Shown piece after piece: positions 52,746 to 62,157 of a stretch of 64,000 nt of DNA. Origin of the DNA: an uncultured Prevotellaceae bacterium (GTDB lineage Bacteria > Bacteroidota > Bacteroidia > Bacteroidales > Muribaculaceae); contig CAMVBJ010000007.1 of NCBI GenBank assembly GCA_947165675.1, forward strand, positions 1 to 64,000, in the 5' to 3' direction. The number at the start of each line of letters is the position of its first letter. The stretch's first letter is position 1. A program made the position numbers and the translations under genes. The notes beneath the pieces are model-generated. The model searched no databases. It worked only from the letters and a program-made list of their open reading frames with translations, and was not told the origin of the DNA.

Positions 52746-52781
52746 CGGATTAGACGGAAATAACGGATTAAACGGAAATAA
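52746..52781 (+). repeat. Two 18-bp tandem repeats
   Basis: CGGATTAGACGGAAATAA and CGGATTAAACGGAAATAA follow each other, and a third copy starts (CGGA). It lies between two genes and is non-coding. Confidence 0.65.
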
Positions 52782-52844
52782 CGGACTATATGAGAAAAAC
52801 GGATGATGGCATCCGTGTTGCGAGAGAGGTAAAGGAATAAGGAT

Positions 52845-54581
52845 ATGAAGAAGATATTGTTGACAATGATGGTGGCGATGCTGCTGATGACATGGTGTGT
52901 CGCTGGGGCTGCGCCTGCCAAGCCTGGAATGATGCAGCACGTGCAGAGTGACGGCTCGACGGTGACGCTGATGATGCGGGGTGGGGAACTGCACCGCTCG
53001 CTGGTGACGACCGACGGCTTGACGGTGGCGCGTGCCGCCAGTGGAGACTACTGTTACGTGGCCAGTGGTGTGATGAGTGACGTGATGGCCCACAATGTGG
53101 GGCTCCGTGGCGTGGAAGAGACAGCATTTGTCGCTGCCTATCGAGAACAGATGACCCGCGACGATGGTGGCCGTCGTGTCCCCCGCCGTGAGGGAGAGAA
53201 TGATAATCCACAGGTGCCGACGATGGGTTCGCCTCGCATTCCCGTCATCCTGGTCAATTACACCGACCTGTCGTTCAAGAGCGACGATCCTGTCGTCACG
53301 TTCCAGAACCAGTTTAACGAGCAGGAAAAGAGTTGCCTGCACTACTTCCAGTCACAGTCACGTGGTATGTTTTCGCCCCAGTTTGATATCCTGGGTCCCG
53401 TCAATCTGCCTCAAACTCGTGAATACTATGGTGGCAACATCCGTATATATGGCACCGAGGTTGACCAGCAGTTGGGCACGATGATCTATGACGCATGCAC
53501 GGGCTTGGGCAGTGGGGTGAATTTCTCGGACTATGACAATGACGGTGACGGCATTGTTGACGTCGTGGTTGTGCTCTATGCCGGCGTGGGCGAAGCCCAG
53601 GCATGGCGCACGGTGCCCGAGAGCGTGTGGCCCAGCCAGTGGGACATGCAAGAGTCGCTGGACTGGGGTTGCAGCACGATAGGCCCGTTCCAGCTTGATG
53701 GTGTGACTATCAACAAGTATGCCGTGTTCAATGAACTTGAAGGGCCCTACGACACGACCGGCCAGATTGACGGCATTGGCACCTTCTGCCACGAGTTTGG
53801 ACATTGTTTGGGTCTGCCAGACTTCTATCCTACCAACGGAGGAAACTATTACGGGATGAGTAGCTGGGACATTATGGACAATGGCTGCTATGCCGACGAT
53901 GGCCACACCCCGGTGGGCTATACGTCCTATGAGCGTCACTTCATGGGCTGGATGGACCTGATTGAGCCACGGGAGAATACCCGATATGCCTTGAAACCCC
54001 TCAATACCGATGCAGGGACAGCCGTCAAGGTGACCAACGATGCCAATCCCGACGAGTACTACTTGATTGAATACCGCACCAAGACCGGCTGGGACGCATA
54101 TCTCGCTGCCGAGGGCTTGATGATCCTGCATGTGGATTATGACAAGACAATCTGGGAAAACAACACGCCCAACAATGTGGGTAATCACCAGCGCATGACG
54201 CTGATTCCCGCCGACGGTGTCCTCTCGAATAGTTCCAACAAGTATGACCTGTGGCCCCAGGGTGACAAGAACGCCCTGACCGACGAGAGCACTCCCGCCG
54301 CCACCGTCTATTACGGAGGCCTGATGCACAAGCCCATCACGGGAATGAGCATCAGTGACGACAAGAGCACAGCATCGTTAGGCTACATGATGAGAGAGTC
54401 AACCCCAGGTGATGCCAATCAGGACGGCGACGTGACCATTGCCGACGTTAACACCGTGATTGACGCCATCCTGTCGGGAAGTGGAGATGCCGATACCCTC
54501 AAGTATTGTGACATTAATGAAGATGGCGAGGTCAGCATTGCCGATGTCGTGATGATCATCGAAATTATCCTTGCCCTATAA
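52845..54581 (+). CDS. Secreted M6-type metallopeptidase with dockerin-like end
   Basis: This 578-residue protein has a signal peptide (MKKILLTMMVAMLLMTWCVA), a prodomain and an M6 (immune-inhibitor-A-type) catalytic domain. The zinc motif HEFGHCLGLPDF is near residue 315, and DYDNDGDGIVDVVVVLYAGV lies before it. The C-terminus has two dockerin-like repeats (GDANQDGDVTIADVNTVID and DINEDGEVSIADVVMIIE). It digests proteins outside the cell. It lies upstream of the C10 peptidase with 65 bp between. Confidence 0.9.
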   Translation: MKKILLTMMVAMLLMTWCVAGAAPAKPGMMQHVQSDGSTVTLMMRGGELHRSLVTTDGLTVARAASGDYCYVASGVMSDVMAHNVGLRGVEETAFVAAYREQMTRDDGGRRVPRREGENDNPQVPTMGSPRIPVILVNYTDLSFKSDDPVVTFQNQFNEQEKSCLHYFQSQSRGMFSPQFDILGPVNLPQTREYYGGNIRIYGTEVDQQLGTMIYDACTGLGSGVNFSDYDNDGDGIVDVVVVLYAGVGEAQAWRTVPESVWPSQWDMQESLDWGCSTIGPFQLDGVTINKYAVFNELEGPYDTTGQIDGIGTFCHEFGHCLGLPDFYPTNGGNYYGMSSWDIMDNGCYADDGHTPVGYTSYERHFMGWMDLIEPRENTRYALKPLNTDAGTAVKVTNDANPDEYYLIEYRTKTGWDAYLAAEGLMILHVDYDKTIWENNTPNNVGNHQRMTLIPADGVLSNSSNKYDLWPQGDKNALTDESTPAATVYYGGLMHKPITGMSISDDKSTASLGYMMRESTPGDANQDGDVTIADVNTVIDAILSGSGDADTLKYCDINEDGEVSIADVVMIIEIILAL

Positions 54582-54646
54582 AAAACTGAAACAATCTTAA
54601 CCGAGGATTTATTTGTTATTCATCATAATATCAACAATTTAACCCA

Positions 54647-57600
54647 ATGAGAATCGTGAGTTATGTTAAATCATTGATGCTCGTTGTGTTGGCATTCACT
54701 GTAGCCAACATGACAGCAGGCAATGTGGATAGCCGTGCCGCACAGGCCAAGGCTATCCAGTTCATGAACAGTCAGGCTGGCACCAGAATGATGGCGTCAA
54801 GCAGTAACCTGAAGTTGACCCATGCCGAGCGGTCGGCAGTCAATGTGAAGGCCAATGACTTCTATGTGTTCAACTATGACGGCGGTGGCTATGTCATCGT
54901 CAGCGGAGACGACCGTGCTGAGGAAATCCTGGGCTACGGCAGTGGTACGCTTGACATGAATACCATACCCAGCAACATGCGCTGGTGGCTGAGCCAGTAC
55001 AAGGAGCAGATGGAATTCTTGTTTAAGAACCCGAAACTTGAAGTTCGTCGCATGAGCGACAACGCATCATCGATGCTGCGTGCCACGACAGTATCACCCT
55101 TGTTGACCTGCATTTGGGACCAGGATGCTCCCTTCTGGGACCAGTGCCCCACCTATTCGGGCTCTAAATGTTATACGGGCTGTGTCGCCACGGCGATGGC
55201 CCAGGTGATGTATTACTGGAAGTATCCCAACACATTGCCTGCCTTGCCGTCTTACAGGACCTATTCTAACAATATCTCGGTGGCCGCGCTACCGGGCACG
55301 ACACTGGACTGGAACAACATGATCAATGATTATTACCACAACAGTTATACCACAGCCCAGGCTACTGCTGTGGCTACGCTGATGCGTTACTGTGGCCAGT
55401 CTTGCCAGATGGACTATGGTCCTGACGGCAGTGGCGCTTATTCCGATGACCAGCTGGAGGGCATGAAACTGTTTGGCTACAACTCTGGAGCCACCTATGT
55501 GAGAAGGTTGTCTTATAGCGACTCACAGTGGGTTTCTATGATGCTCGAAGACCTTCAGGCCGGTCGTCCCATCCTGTATGGTGGTGATGATGGTACCTAT
55601 GGCCATGCCTTTGTCGTTGATGGTTACGATGGCAGCAAGTTCCACATCAATTGGGGCTGGAGTGGTAGCGATAATGACTACTACGCTATCAGCTCGTTCA
55701 TGATTGACAGTGAATATGACTTCCGCTTGAACCAGGATATGCTCTACCAGGTTTATCCTGAGGGTAGTGCCATTGAGACCTATGCTCCCGTGATGGCACA
55801 GGCCAGCAATGTGGCAGCAACTTCTTTCATGGCCAGCTGGACCGACCAGACTCCAAGCGAGAATGTCGAGGACTACACCCTGTATGTTCAGCAGTTTGAC
55901 CCCAATCAGCAGACCTTGTTGAGCGAGGCATTTGGTGGTTTGACAGGCAGCGAGCCTGAGAATACCAGAATTGATTCTAAACTTGATGACTATTGCGACA
56001 ATGCTGGCTGGACAGGCTCTTATGTTTATCCAGGTAATGACGGGGGACTCAAATTTGGCAACTCGAGCAATGGCGGCTCGTTGACGACCCCCGCACTTGA
56101 TCTGAGTACCTGTGGGGGTGCCATCACAGTGAAATTCAATGCCATGACTTATAATACCGACGCCACCACGCTGACCATCTCATGCGGTAGCGCCAGTGGG
56201 ACGGTAACCCTAACGGGTACTGCAACCGACTATACCGTTGTCTTGAGTGGCGTGACTGCCGCAGCAGGGCAGAAAGTGACCATCGCCAGCTCGGGCTCCA
56301 AGAAGCGCTGGCGCCTCTACAGCGTGGAAATCACTACTGGTGGAACCAGCAACATGTTCAAGGCCACCGAGAGCGGTGATGCCAGCAGCCGTGTGATCTC
56401 TGGAGTCACCAGCAAGAACTACACTGTTACCGGTCTTAACGAGGGTGGCAGCTACAAGTTCTATGTTGAGGCCAACTATACCGACGGCAGCAAGAAGCAA
56501 TCCAATGTCGAGACTGTGACCCTGGAAGGCTCTATGGTGCCAACCCCCGAGATGATCGTTGACCCCGTGACCGTGGAGATGAGTGCCGCGGTGTTTGGTA
56601 CAACTACTGCCAGTATCGATGTGCTGGCCAGTGACCTCACTAGCGATGTGACCGTTACTCTGAACGACGAGACTGGCATGTTTGCCGTAACTCCTGCCAC
56701 CATCAGCGCTAGCGATGCCCAGGAGGGAACCTCTATCACCGTGACCTATGCGCCCACCGCAGCTGGTGAGCATGAGGCCACGATCACCCTGAGCAGTGAG
56801 GGTGCCAACGACGTGACGGTGACCGTCAAGGCTACTGCCGCTATGGAGACCCTCGCTCCCGAGATGCAGCCCGCCAACGAGGAGTATGTGACCAGTAGTT
56901 CGTTCCGTGCCGATTGGCTCGACATTACTCCCGAGCAGTATGTCAAGGACTACACCCTGTATGTCAACAAGAAACAGGAGACCCCCGCTGGCATGGCGCT
57001 GCTGACCGAAACCTTTGGTGGTGTGGAGGATGCTCCCGAGGAAGACAGCAACGTTGACATCGCCCTGAATGGCTCACTCGATGACTTCTTTGACAATGCG
57101 GGATGGACGGGCTATGGTGTCTATCTCGCTGGCATGGGAGGCGTGAAATTGGGCGCTGGCAGCAAGGTGGGTTATCTCACCACTCCTGCACTCGACTTGA
57201 CCAGCAGCAATGGCACTGTTACCGTTAAGTTCAGCGCCAAGAGTTATGGTAGCGATAACAGCTCGATGACCGTTTCGTGTGGTGACGTGAGCCAGACCGT
57301 GGAATTGACCGACCAGGTGGCCGACTATACTGTTGTATTGACCGATGTACCCGCTCAGGACGGCCAGCAAGTGACCTTGTCGGGACTTGCCAATAAGAAG
57401 CGCTTCTACCTCTACAGTGTGAGCATCATCGCTGGCGAGGAGACAGCAGCCAGGACCATCACCGAGACTGGCGATGCCGACAGCCGTGTGATTACTGGCA
57501 TCACCAGCCAGTACTATGTCGTTGAGAACCTCACTCCTGGCGCAACCTACACCTACTACGTCGAGGCTAACTACATTGACGGTAGCAAGGCGAGCAGCAA

Positions 57601-57826
57601 TGTTGAGACAGTAACCTTGCTCCAGGGTGAGGAGCACGGTTATAACCTGGGTGACGTGAACCATGATGGCAAGGTAGCCATCAATGACGTGACTGCCCTG
57701 ATTGACGGTCTGCTGAGTAGTGATAACAATGTATGTCCCATCTGCGCCGACGTTAACGGTGACGGGAATATTACCATCGCCGATGTGACAGCTCTTATCG
57801 ACCTGTTGCTCTCAGGTAACAATTAA
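54647..57826 (+). CDS. Secreted C10 (streptopain-type) cysteine peptidase with duplicated modules
   Basis: This 1059-residue protein has a signal, a C10 prodomain (to about 135) and a peptidase domain. The catalytic Cys is in CYTGCVATAMAQVMYYWKYP near residue 178 and the His in GHAFVVDGYD near 318; INWGWSG completes the site. From about 380 there are two copies of a ~220-residue unit. Each starts SFMASWTDQTP or SFRADWLDITP, carries an inserted jelly-roll-like segment (SLTTPALDLSTCGGAITVKF), and ends with a VEANYTDGSK-type Fn3 half. Two dockerin-like repeats close the protein (GDVNHDGKVAINDVTALID and DVNGDGNITIADVTALID). Confidence 0.9.
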   Translation: MRIVSYVKSLMLVVLAFTVANMTAGNVDSRAAQAKAIQFMNSQAGTRMMASSSNLKLTHAERSAVNVKANDFYVFNYDGGGYVIVSGDDRAEEILGYGSGTLDMNTIPSNMRWWLSQYKEQMEFLFKNPKLEVRRMSDNASSMLRATTVSPLLTCIWDQDAPFWDQCPTYSGSKCYTGCVATAMAQVMYYWKYPNTLPALPSYRTYSNNISVAALPGTTLDWNNMINDYYHNSYTTAQATAVATLMRYCGQSCQMDYGPDGSGAYSDDQLEGMKLFGYNSGATYVRRLSYSDSQWVSMMLEDLQAGRPILYGGDDGTYGHAFVVDGYDGSKFHINWGWSGSDNDYYAISSFMIDSEYDFRLNQDMLYQVYPEGSAIETYAPVMAQASNVAATSFMASWTDQTPSENVEDYTLYVQQFDPNQQTLLSEAFGGLTGSEPENTRIDSKLDDYCDNAGWTGSYVYPGNDGGLKFGNSSNGGSLTTPALDLSTCGGAITVKFNAMTYNTDATTLTISCGSASGTVTLTGTATDYTVVLSGVTAAAGQKVTIASSGSKKRWRLYSVEITTGGTSNMFKATESGDASSRVISGVTSKNYTVTGLNEGGSYKFYVEANYTDGSKKQSNVETVTLEGSMVPTPEMIVDPVTVEMSAAVFGTTTASIDVLASDLTSDVTVTLNDETGMFAVTPATISASDAQEGTSITVTYAPTAAGEHEATITLSSEGANDVTVTVKATAAMETLAPEMQPANEEYVTSSSFRADWLDITPEQYVKDYTLYVNKKQETPAGMALLTETFGGVEDAPEEDSNVDIALNGSLDDFFDNAGWTGYGVYLAGMGGVKLGAGSKVGYLTTPALDLTSSNGTVTVKFSAKSYGSDNSSMTVSCGDVSQTVELTDQVADYTVVLTDVPAQDGQQVTLSGLANKKRFYLYSVSIIAGEETAARTITETGDADSRVITGITSQYYVVENLTPGATYTYYVEANYIDGSKASSNVETVTLLQGEEHGYNLGDVNHDGKVAINDVTALIDGLLSSDNNVCPICADVNGDGNITIADVTALIDLLLSGNN

Positions 57827-57854
57827 TCGATAGGGATTTCCCACAATACTATCA

Positions 57855-57912
57855 ATCGGGGTGCATCATTAACGGATGTGCCCCGATTGTCGTATCGGGA
57901 TTTTTTTTTTTT
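57855..57912 (+). terminator. Terminator of the C10 peptidase gene
   Basis: AATCGGGG...CATC pairs with GATG...CCCCGATT, followed by a long T run (57901-57912). The stem has a two-base mismatch but a strong GC core. Confidence 0.7.
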
Positions 57913-57947
57913 GAGGGCGGATTGTTGGTGGGGTGGCGGTAAAGGTG

Positions 57948-57955
57948 TATATTTG
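57948..57955 (+). promoter_or_regulatory. -7 promoter box of the cation-efflux gene
   Basis: TATATTTG matches exactly, with GTTG about 20 nt upstream as a possible -33. It ends 5 nt before the ATG at 57960, so the transcript may be leaderless. Confidence 0.5.
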
Positions 57956-57959
57956 CGAC

Positions 57960-58859
57960 ATGGCTGAGAAACGTGAACGTGAAATCTACAAGGTGACACT
58001 GGTGGGCAGCGCAACCAATGTGGCATTGATGCTAATGAAGTTCATCGCTGGCGTGGTTGCGCACAGTTCGGCCATGATTGCCGATGCTGTGCACTCGTTG
58101 TCGGATTTTGCCACCGACCTTATTGTTCTGGTGCTGGTTCGCATTAGCGCCAAGCCCCAGGATGCATCCCATGACTATGGTCACGGTAAGTATGAGACGA
58201 TGGCCTCGTTTATTGTGGGGCTGGCGCTCGTTGCTGCCGCTACTGGTATCATCTTTGCAGGTTCGTCAAAATTGATAGACTGGTTTAATGGTGTCCACAT
58301 CAAGGCACCTGGCCGTCTGGCCTTGTGGGTGGCGCTACTGTCGATATTGGTTAAAGAGGTGCTGTATCGCTACACGGTCAAGTGTGGCAAGCGTCTCAAC
58401 TCCCAGGCCGTCGTTACCAACGCTTGGCATCACCGCAGCGATGCCTTGTCGTCAATCGGTGCGGCAATCGGCATCGGTGGCGCTATCGTGCTGGGAGAGG
58501 GTTGGACGGTGCTCGATCCGTTGGCATCGATTGTTGTGGGCTTGATGCTTGTCAAGGTCGCGGTGAATCTGTTGCGTCCCAGCATGGGGGAATTGACAGA
58601 GTCATCCTTGCCCGCTGACGTTGAGCGCGAGATAGAAGGAATCATCAGCTCCTTTCCCGACGTGAGTCAGCCTCACAACCTGAGGACGCGCCGCATTGGC
58701 AATCGCATTGCCATCGAGGCTCACGTGCGCATGGACGGTGACTTGCCTCTAACTGTCGTCCATGACCGTGCCTCGGCCATCGAGCGAGCCCTTCGGCTGC
58801 GCTATGGTGAAGACACCCACATCACCCTCCACATGGAGCCCAAGCCGGCGAATGGTTAG
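57960..58859 (+). CDS. Cation diffusion facilitator family transporter
   Basis: This protein of about 299 residues starts at the ATG at 57960 (MAEKREREIYKVTLVGSATN). It has six membrane helices. Metal-binding residues appear in IADAVHSLSDFATDL (near 40-55) and NAWHHRSDALSSIGAAIG (near 155). A cytoplasmic domain follows (from about 215). It would export Zn2+, Fe2+ or Mn2+ in exchange for protons. The GTG start upstream overlaps the promoter and is less likely. Confidence 0.9.
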   Translation: MAEKREREIYKVTLVGSATNVALMLMKFIAGVVAHSSAMIADAVHSLSDFATDLIVLVLVRISAKPQDASHDYGHGKYETMASFIVGLALVAAATGIIFAGSSKLIDWFNGVHIKAPGRLALWVALLSILVKEVLYRYTVKCGKRLNSQAVVTNAWHHRSDALSSIGAAIGIGGAIVLGEGWTVLDPLASIVVGLMLVKVAVNLLRPSMGELTESSLPADVEREIEGIISSFPDVSQPHNLRTRRIGNRIAIEAHVRMDGDLPLTVVHDRASAIERALRLRYGEDTHITLHMEPKPANG

Positions 58860-58951
58860 ATGTTGCCCCCTGAGATGAAACGTCTCGACAGATGACGCAG
58901 GGTCAACGGCTATATCGTTCCCTATGATTATCAAGTATAAGCTACCGCCCC

Positions 58952-59026
58952 GCCCGAGGCTGGGGTTCGAAAGGGCGTCCTCCTCGGAACCGGCGCCGAG
59001 CGCCCCCTCCCAGGGGAAAGCTCGGC
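58952..59026. other. GC-rich nested hairpin (candidate structured RNA)
   Basis: Four paired segments nest in order: GCCCGAG with CTCGGC, CTGGG with CCCAG (59009-59013), GGGCG (58973-58977) with CGCCC (59001-59005) and CTCGG (58983-58987) with CCGAG (58996-59000). The stretch is far more GC-rich than its flanks and no ORF explains it. No known RNA family was recognised; it could be a repeat, a terminator-like element or a small RNA. Confidence 0.45.
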
Positions 59027-59061
59027 TTGCTGTTTACATCTCGATGCCTTTAGATTTGTTT

Positions 59062-59436
59062 TTAGTGTTTTCGTGTCCAAAGAACAAGATCAATTCCATG
59101 AAAAAGTTGTAAGGCCAACATAATGATGGAGAAAGACCTCATATTAATGCGCCAAATATAAAAATCATGACTATAGAGACAATACAACAAGCATGGAGCA
59201 AAGAGTATGACCATAATAATCATTGATGTCATGCTGCGACCAGGTTTTGCCTTTTTCGACCAGTCCCGATGGTTGTACATAAAGCCTATTTTGCTAATAT
59301 TGAGACCGATAAGCGCACCATATAGAATCCAACGGTAATCCCCACGACATCCAGCCTCAATGCATCCTCCAATAAAGAGAAGAAGTCCTAAAGTCATTAA
59401 CACAACCCCTAATACTTGTTTCCATTTTGTTTCCAT
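59062..59436 (-). CDS. Hypothetical membrane protein
   Basis: This 124-residue protein has four hydrophobic segments (near residues 8-27, 36-50, 70-90 and 103-120) and a basic stretch HRDWSKKAKPGRS between the second and third. No family was recognised. It is a single gene in a decayed region. Confidence 0.6.
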   Translation of the reverse strand: METKWKQVLGVVLMTLGLLLFIGGCIEAGCRGDYRWILYGALIGLNISKIGFMYNHRDWSKKAKPGRSMTSMIIMVILFAPCLLYCLYSHDFYIWRINMRSFSIIMLALQLFHGIDLVLWTRKH

Positions 59437-59555
59437 AATATTGATGTTTTAAAATAAATTTCACCCTTTAGACGCAAGAATACATCAAATAACTACATGA
59501 ATCAGTGATTTTTTCTGGCAATTCTGGTGTCTTTTGCCGTAGAGACCCCATCCGT

Positions 59556-59563
59556 TACCTTTG
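59556..59563 (+). promoter_or_regulatory. -7 promoter box before the chimeric fragment
   Basis: TACCTTTG matches exactly, 58 nt before the ORF at 59621. Confidence 0.4.
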
Positions 59564-59620
59564 CGACAGAAATTTCACTAACCACTCACATCTAACCTGC
59601 GCCAAGGGCGCTTTAAGAAT

Positions 59621-59878
59621 ATGTCAGTAGTTTTGAATACACAACCCGGGAGCCTGATGTTCACATCTCAGATCCCGGACATCGACCTCACAACGAACGA
59701 CGACAACGAGGCCGTCGTGATGGTTGTCACCAGCGGCATCGACTACTGGATCTACGGCCACTCCCACCGCAACATCGACAAGACCATCGGCACCACCCGC
59801 TGCCTCTGCAACCAATTCGGCTACGTCTCCCACAACGAACACCTCCCCTTCGATAGAGGGAAAGTCATTGAAGTGTGA
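59621..59878 (+). pseudogene. Chimeric fragment with a phosphoesterase C-terminus
   Basis: This 85-codon frame has a C-terminal half (DYWIYGHSHRNIDKTIGTTR, then NQFGYVSHNEH) that matches the end of calcineurin-like metallophosphoesterases, including the GHSHRN metal motif. The first ~30 residues (LNTQPGSLMFTSQIPD) do not match that family and resemble the start of a prophage-type protein. It is most likely a fusion of two broken genes. Whether it is expressed is unknown. Confidence 0.5.
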
Positions 59879-59891
59879 TCGATGAGGCTCG

Positions 59892-60092
59892 ATGCTATTG
59901 AGGTCAATGGCTGTGGCTGTCTTGATGCCCCATAAGGGCGATGACAACATTTGGTACTTCGACACCGATGTCTATCAGATCGAGGGTGTGGCTCGATTCT
60001 ACATTGGCCTGGCTAACCACATCAAAATCCTCAATGCTCACGAACTGGAAAAGTTCATAGCGTTCTTCGTCAAAGAAAACCTGCAAAAATAA
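59892..60092 (+). pseudogene. WYL-regulator C-terminal fragment
   Basis: The last ~35 codons (GVARFYIGLANHIKILNAHE, then LEKFIAFFVKENLQK) resemble the C-terminal domain of WYL-type transcription regulators. The DNA-binding N-terminus is absent. It lies just upstream of the AT-rich cassette and is probably a remnant of a former neighbour. Confidence 0.4.
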
Positions 60093-60129
60093 AGTGAACG
60101 GATTTATTCCAGAATTCCGATATTAGTTG

Positions 60130-60137
60130 TAACTTTG
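60130..60137 (+). promoter_or_regulatory. -7 promoter box of the AT-rich three-gene cassette
   Basis: TAACTTTG matches exactly, 30 nt before the first gene at 60167. No -33 TTTG was found at the usual distance. Confidence 0.5.
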
Positions 60138-60166
60138 CATTTTATCTGATTGATATATAATCATAC

Positions 60167-61135
60167 ATGTCAAACAATAAATCATACACTTTACCACAGT
60201 GGCTTGATAAAATAATCTTTGATGATTTCCAAGCCATATATGAGCCAAGTCCTTCTGAGGTTGTATATAATCCAGATCAACCTTATGACTTCGTAAAGCT
60301 ATATCTTGGAACGTACTTTCCTAGAAGCTATGCAGAGGCTTATGGAATTATATCTCATTTACTATCTTTTGATAAGTTTCGTCAACATTATATTGAGCTT
60401 GAAGAGGTTAATTTACTCGATTTTTGTTGTGGAACTGGCGGTGAATTAGTTGGAACGATTTGTGCTTTACAATCACATCTTCCAAACCTCCAACGTGTTA
60501 ACGTTGACGCTTTCGATGCAAATCCAGATGCTATTCGCTTTTTGTATCACCTTTCAGAAGCAATAAATAGGACAAATGATATGCGAGTTATAATGAATAT
60601 TAACCCCCAATGCATCTTTATTGAAGCCGAACGCGAGATTGATGACATCGTAAATTTGACTAATGTCCAATATCATTTTATGATGTCATTTAAAGCCATT
60701 AATGAATTTGTTCAGCATAAAACATTCGACACCAATGCGTATGAACTTGTTGCAACAAAACTGTTCCAGTTAATGTCTCAGTACGGGGTTTTCATTATGA
60801 CTGATGTCTCAACAAGACTTAACGATAGTAATCTTTTTTATCCTCAAGTCATGAACAAAGGCTTGAATAATTTTCTAAGATCATCATCTTTATACAAAAG
60901 CATCATACCTGCGGCTTGTTTTCATCATGAAAATAACTGCCCTGGTTGTTATATGCAGGACACGTTTTACGTCTCTCATAGCAAGAAGAGTCATGATGCC
61001 AGTAAAGTGGTATATCGTGTCGTATGTAAGTCTGATTTCGCTAACGAAATAATGTCAAACTCTACACCCTGTCAATGTAGAGCGACAAATCAATTTGCAG
61101 AAAAGAATTTACCATATAATAATATATGTCATTAG
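60167..61135 (+). CDS. Rossmann methyltransferase-like protein with Cys-rich end (cassette gene 1)
   Basis: This 322-residue protein has a central SAM-binding-like motif LLDFCCGTGGELVG near residue 88 and VDAFDANPDAIRF near residue 117. A C-terminal cysteine-rich part follows (HHENNCPGCYMQ near 255, CQCRA near 305). The start fits MSNNKSYTLPQWLDKIIFDD. The motif order resembles Rsm22-type methyltransferases, but that is weak. It is AT-rich unlike its neighbours and overlaps the helicase gene by 10 bp. The methylated target, if any, is unknown. Confidence 0.65.
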   Translation: MSNNKSYTLPQWLDKIIFDDFQAIYEPSPSEVVYNPDQPYDFVKLYLGTYFPRSYAEAYGIISHLLSFDKFRQHYIELEEVNLLDFCCGTGGELVGTICALQSHLPNLQRVNVDAFDANPDAIRFLYHLSEAINRTNDMRVIMNINPQCIFIEAEREIDDIVNLTNVQYHFMMSFKAINEFVQHKTFDTNAYELVATKLFQLMSQYGVFIMTDVSTRLNDSNLFYPQVMNKGLNNFLRSSSLYKSIIPAACFHHENNCPGCYMQDTFYVSHSKKSHDASKVVYRVVCKSDFANEIMSNSTPCQCRATNQFAEKNLPYNNICH

Positions 61136-62142
61136 ATACTTTAACACCAGATAGGCATCAGCAGATTATCATCAATATGTCTGCCGAAAGAACTGCAATT
61201 GTAAAAGGTATTGCAGGTTCAGGAAAATCCTTGACTTTACTAAAAAAAGCCAAACAGGTTTCTACAATCACAAACTCGTATGCGATTATTGTTTATACTA
61301 AGTCATTAAAACAGTTCTTCGTTGACGAACTCGCAGAAATTGGTGAAAACGAAAACCACGTTTATTATTTTAGAGAATGGCAAAAATCAGACAAGCCAAA
61401 TGTTAAATATATGTTTGTCGATGAATGCCAAGATTTCAACTCCGAAGAAATTGATGACTTTTTACAACATGGACAATACTGTTGGTTCTTTGGTGATACC
61501 GATCAATCAATAATGGAATTTCCAAATCATTCAGTTCAGGCCGTAGAAGATACTGCAAGACAGATAGGTGTTCATCCTCAGAATTTAGGCATTAATCATC
61601 GGCTCACAATCGAGAATGCAAAAGTGGGAGAACATATAATCCCGGGCACTAGGCTTTCGTTTGCGTGCATTAATCATGGACCAAAACCAAGGTTGATAAA
61701 AACCGATTCTCAATTGGATAAAATCATAGAATTAGTTAATAATGGTTTGACCGATGTTGGTATTCTCGTATACTACAACACTCAAGTCGAATACATCCGA
61801 GACTATTTCCAAGCAAGAGGAATACCAGTACAATGGAAAAAGCAAGACGAAATGGATATTGACTTCAAGTCCACGAGTCCCAAAATAATTACATGGCATT
61901 GTGCTAAAGGGTTACAATTTAACGATGTATTTATTCCATGTTGTGGAATAGGAGAATACAAAGATTATGTTCCGTATTCTATTGACCCAATGATAGATAA
62001 ACAATCCGCATTGTATGTGGCCTCGACACGCCCAATTGAGAATTTATACCTATTATATACTAACAATCTGACCCCGCTTTTACCGCCATCAACATCAGCA
62101 ATATATTCTGGTAGAGGAGTAGGCGCAGCTGGCCCATTCTAA
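61126..62142 (+). CDS. SF1 (UvrD-like) helicase, short form (cassette gene 2)
   Basis: This 338-residue ATPase has Walker A GIAGSGKSLT near residue 28, Walker B MFVDECQDF near residue 102, FFGDTDQSI (motif III) near 125, GINHRLT (motif IV) near 157 and ITWHCAKGLQF (motif V) near 257. The last motif, YVASTRPIENLYLLYT, is near residue 300. It is much shorter than UvrD (about 720 residues) and lacks the long 1B/2B insertions. It is translationally coupled to gene 1 and lies 15 bp before gene 3, so the three probably work together. Confidence 0.75.
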   Translation: MSLDTLTPDRHQQIIINMSAERTAIVKGIAGSGKSLTLLKKAKQVSTITNSYAIIVYTKSLKQFFVDELAEIGENENHVYYFREWQKSDKPNVKYMFVDECQDFNSEEIDDFLQHGQYCWFFGDTDQSIMEFPNHSVQAVEDTARQIGVHPQNLGINHRLTIENAKVGEHIIPGTRLSFACINHGPKPRLIKTDSQLDKIIELVNNGLTDVGILVYYNTQVEYIRDYFQARGIPVQWKKQDEMDIDFKSTSPKIITWHCAKGLQFNDVFIPCCGIGEYKDYVPYSIDPMIDKQSALYVASTRPIENLYLLYTNNLTPLLPPSTSAIYSGRGVGAAGPF

Positions 62143-62157
62143 TAAATTTTGTCCGTT

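Noticed and set aside
58952-59026. tRNA at the GC-rich hairpin (GGTTCGAA present)
   Set aside because: The bases around GGTTCGAA do not form a T stem and there is no D arm or anticodon arm layout; the pairing is one long nested hairpin.
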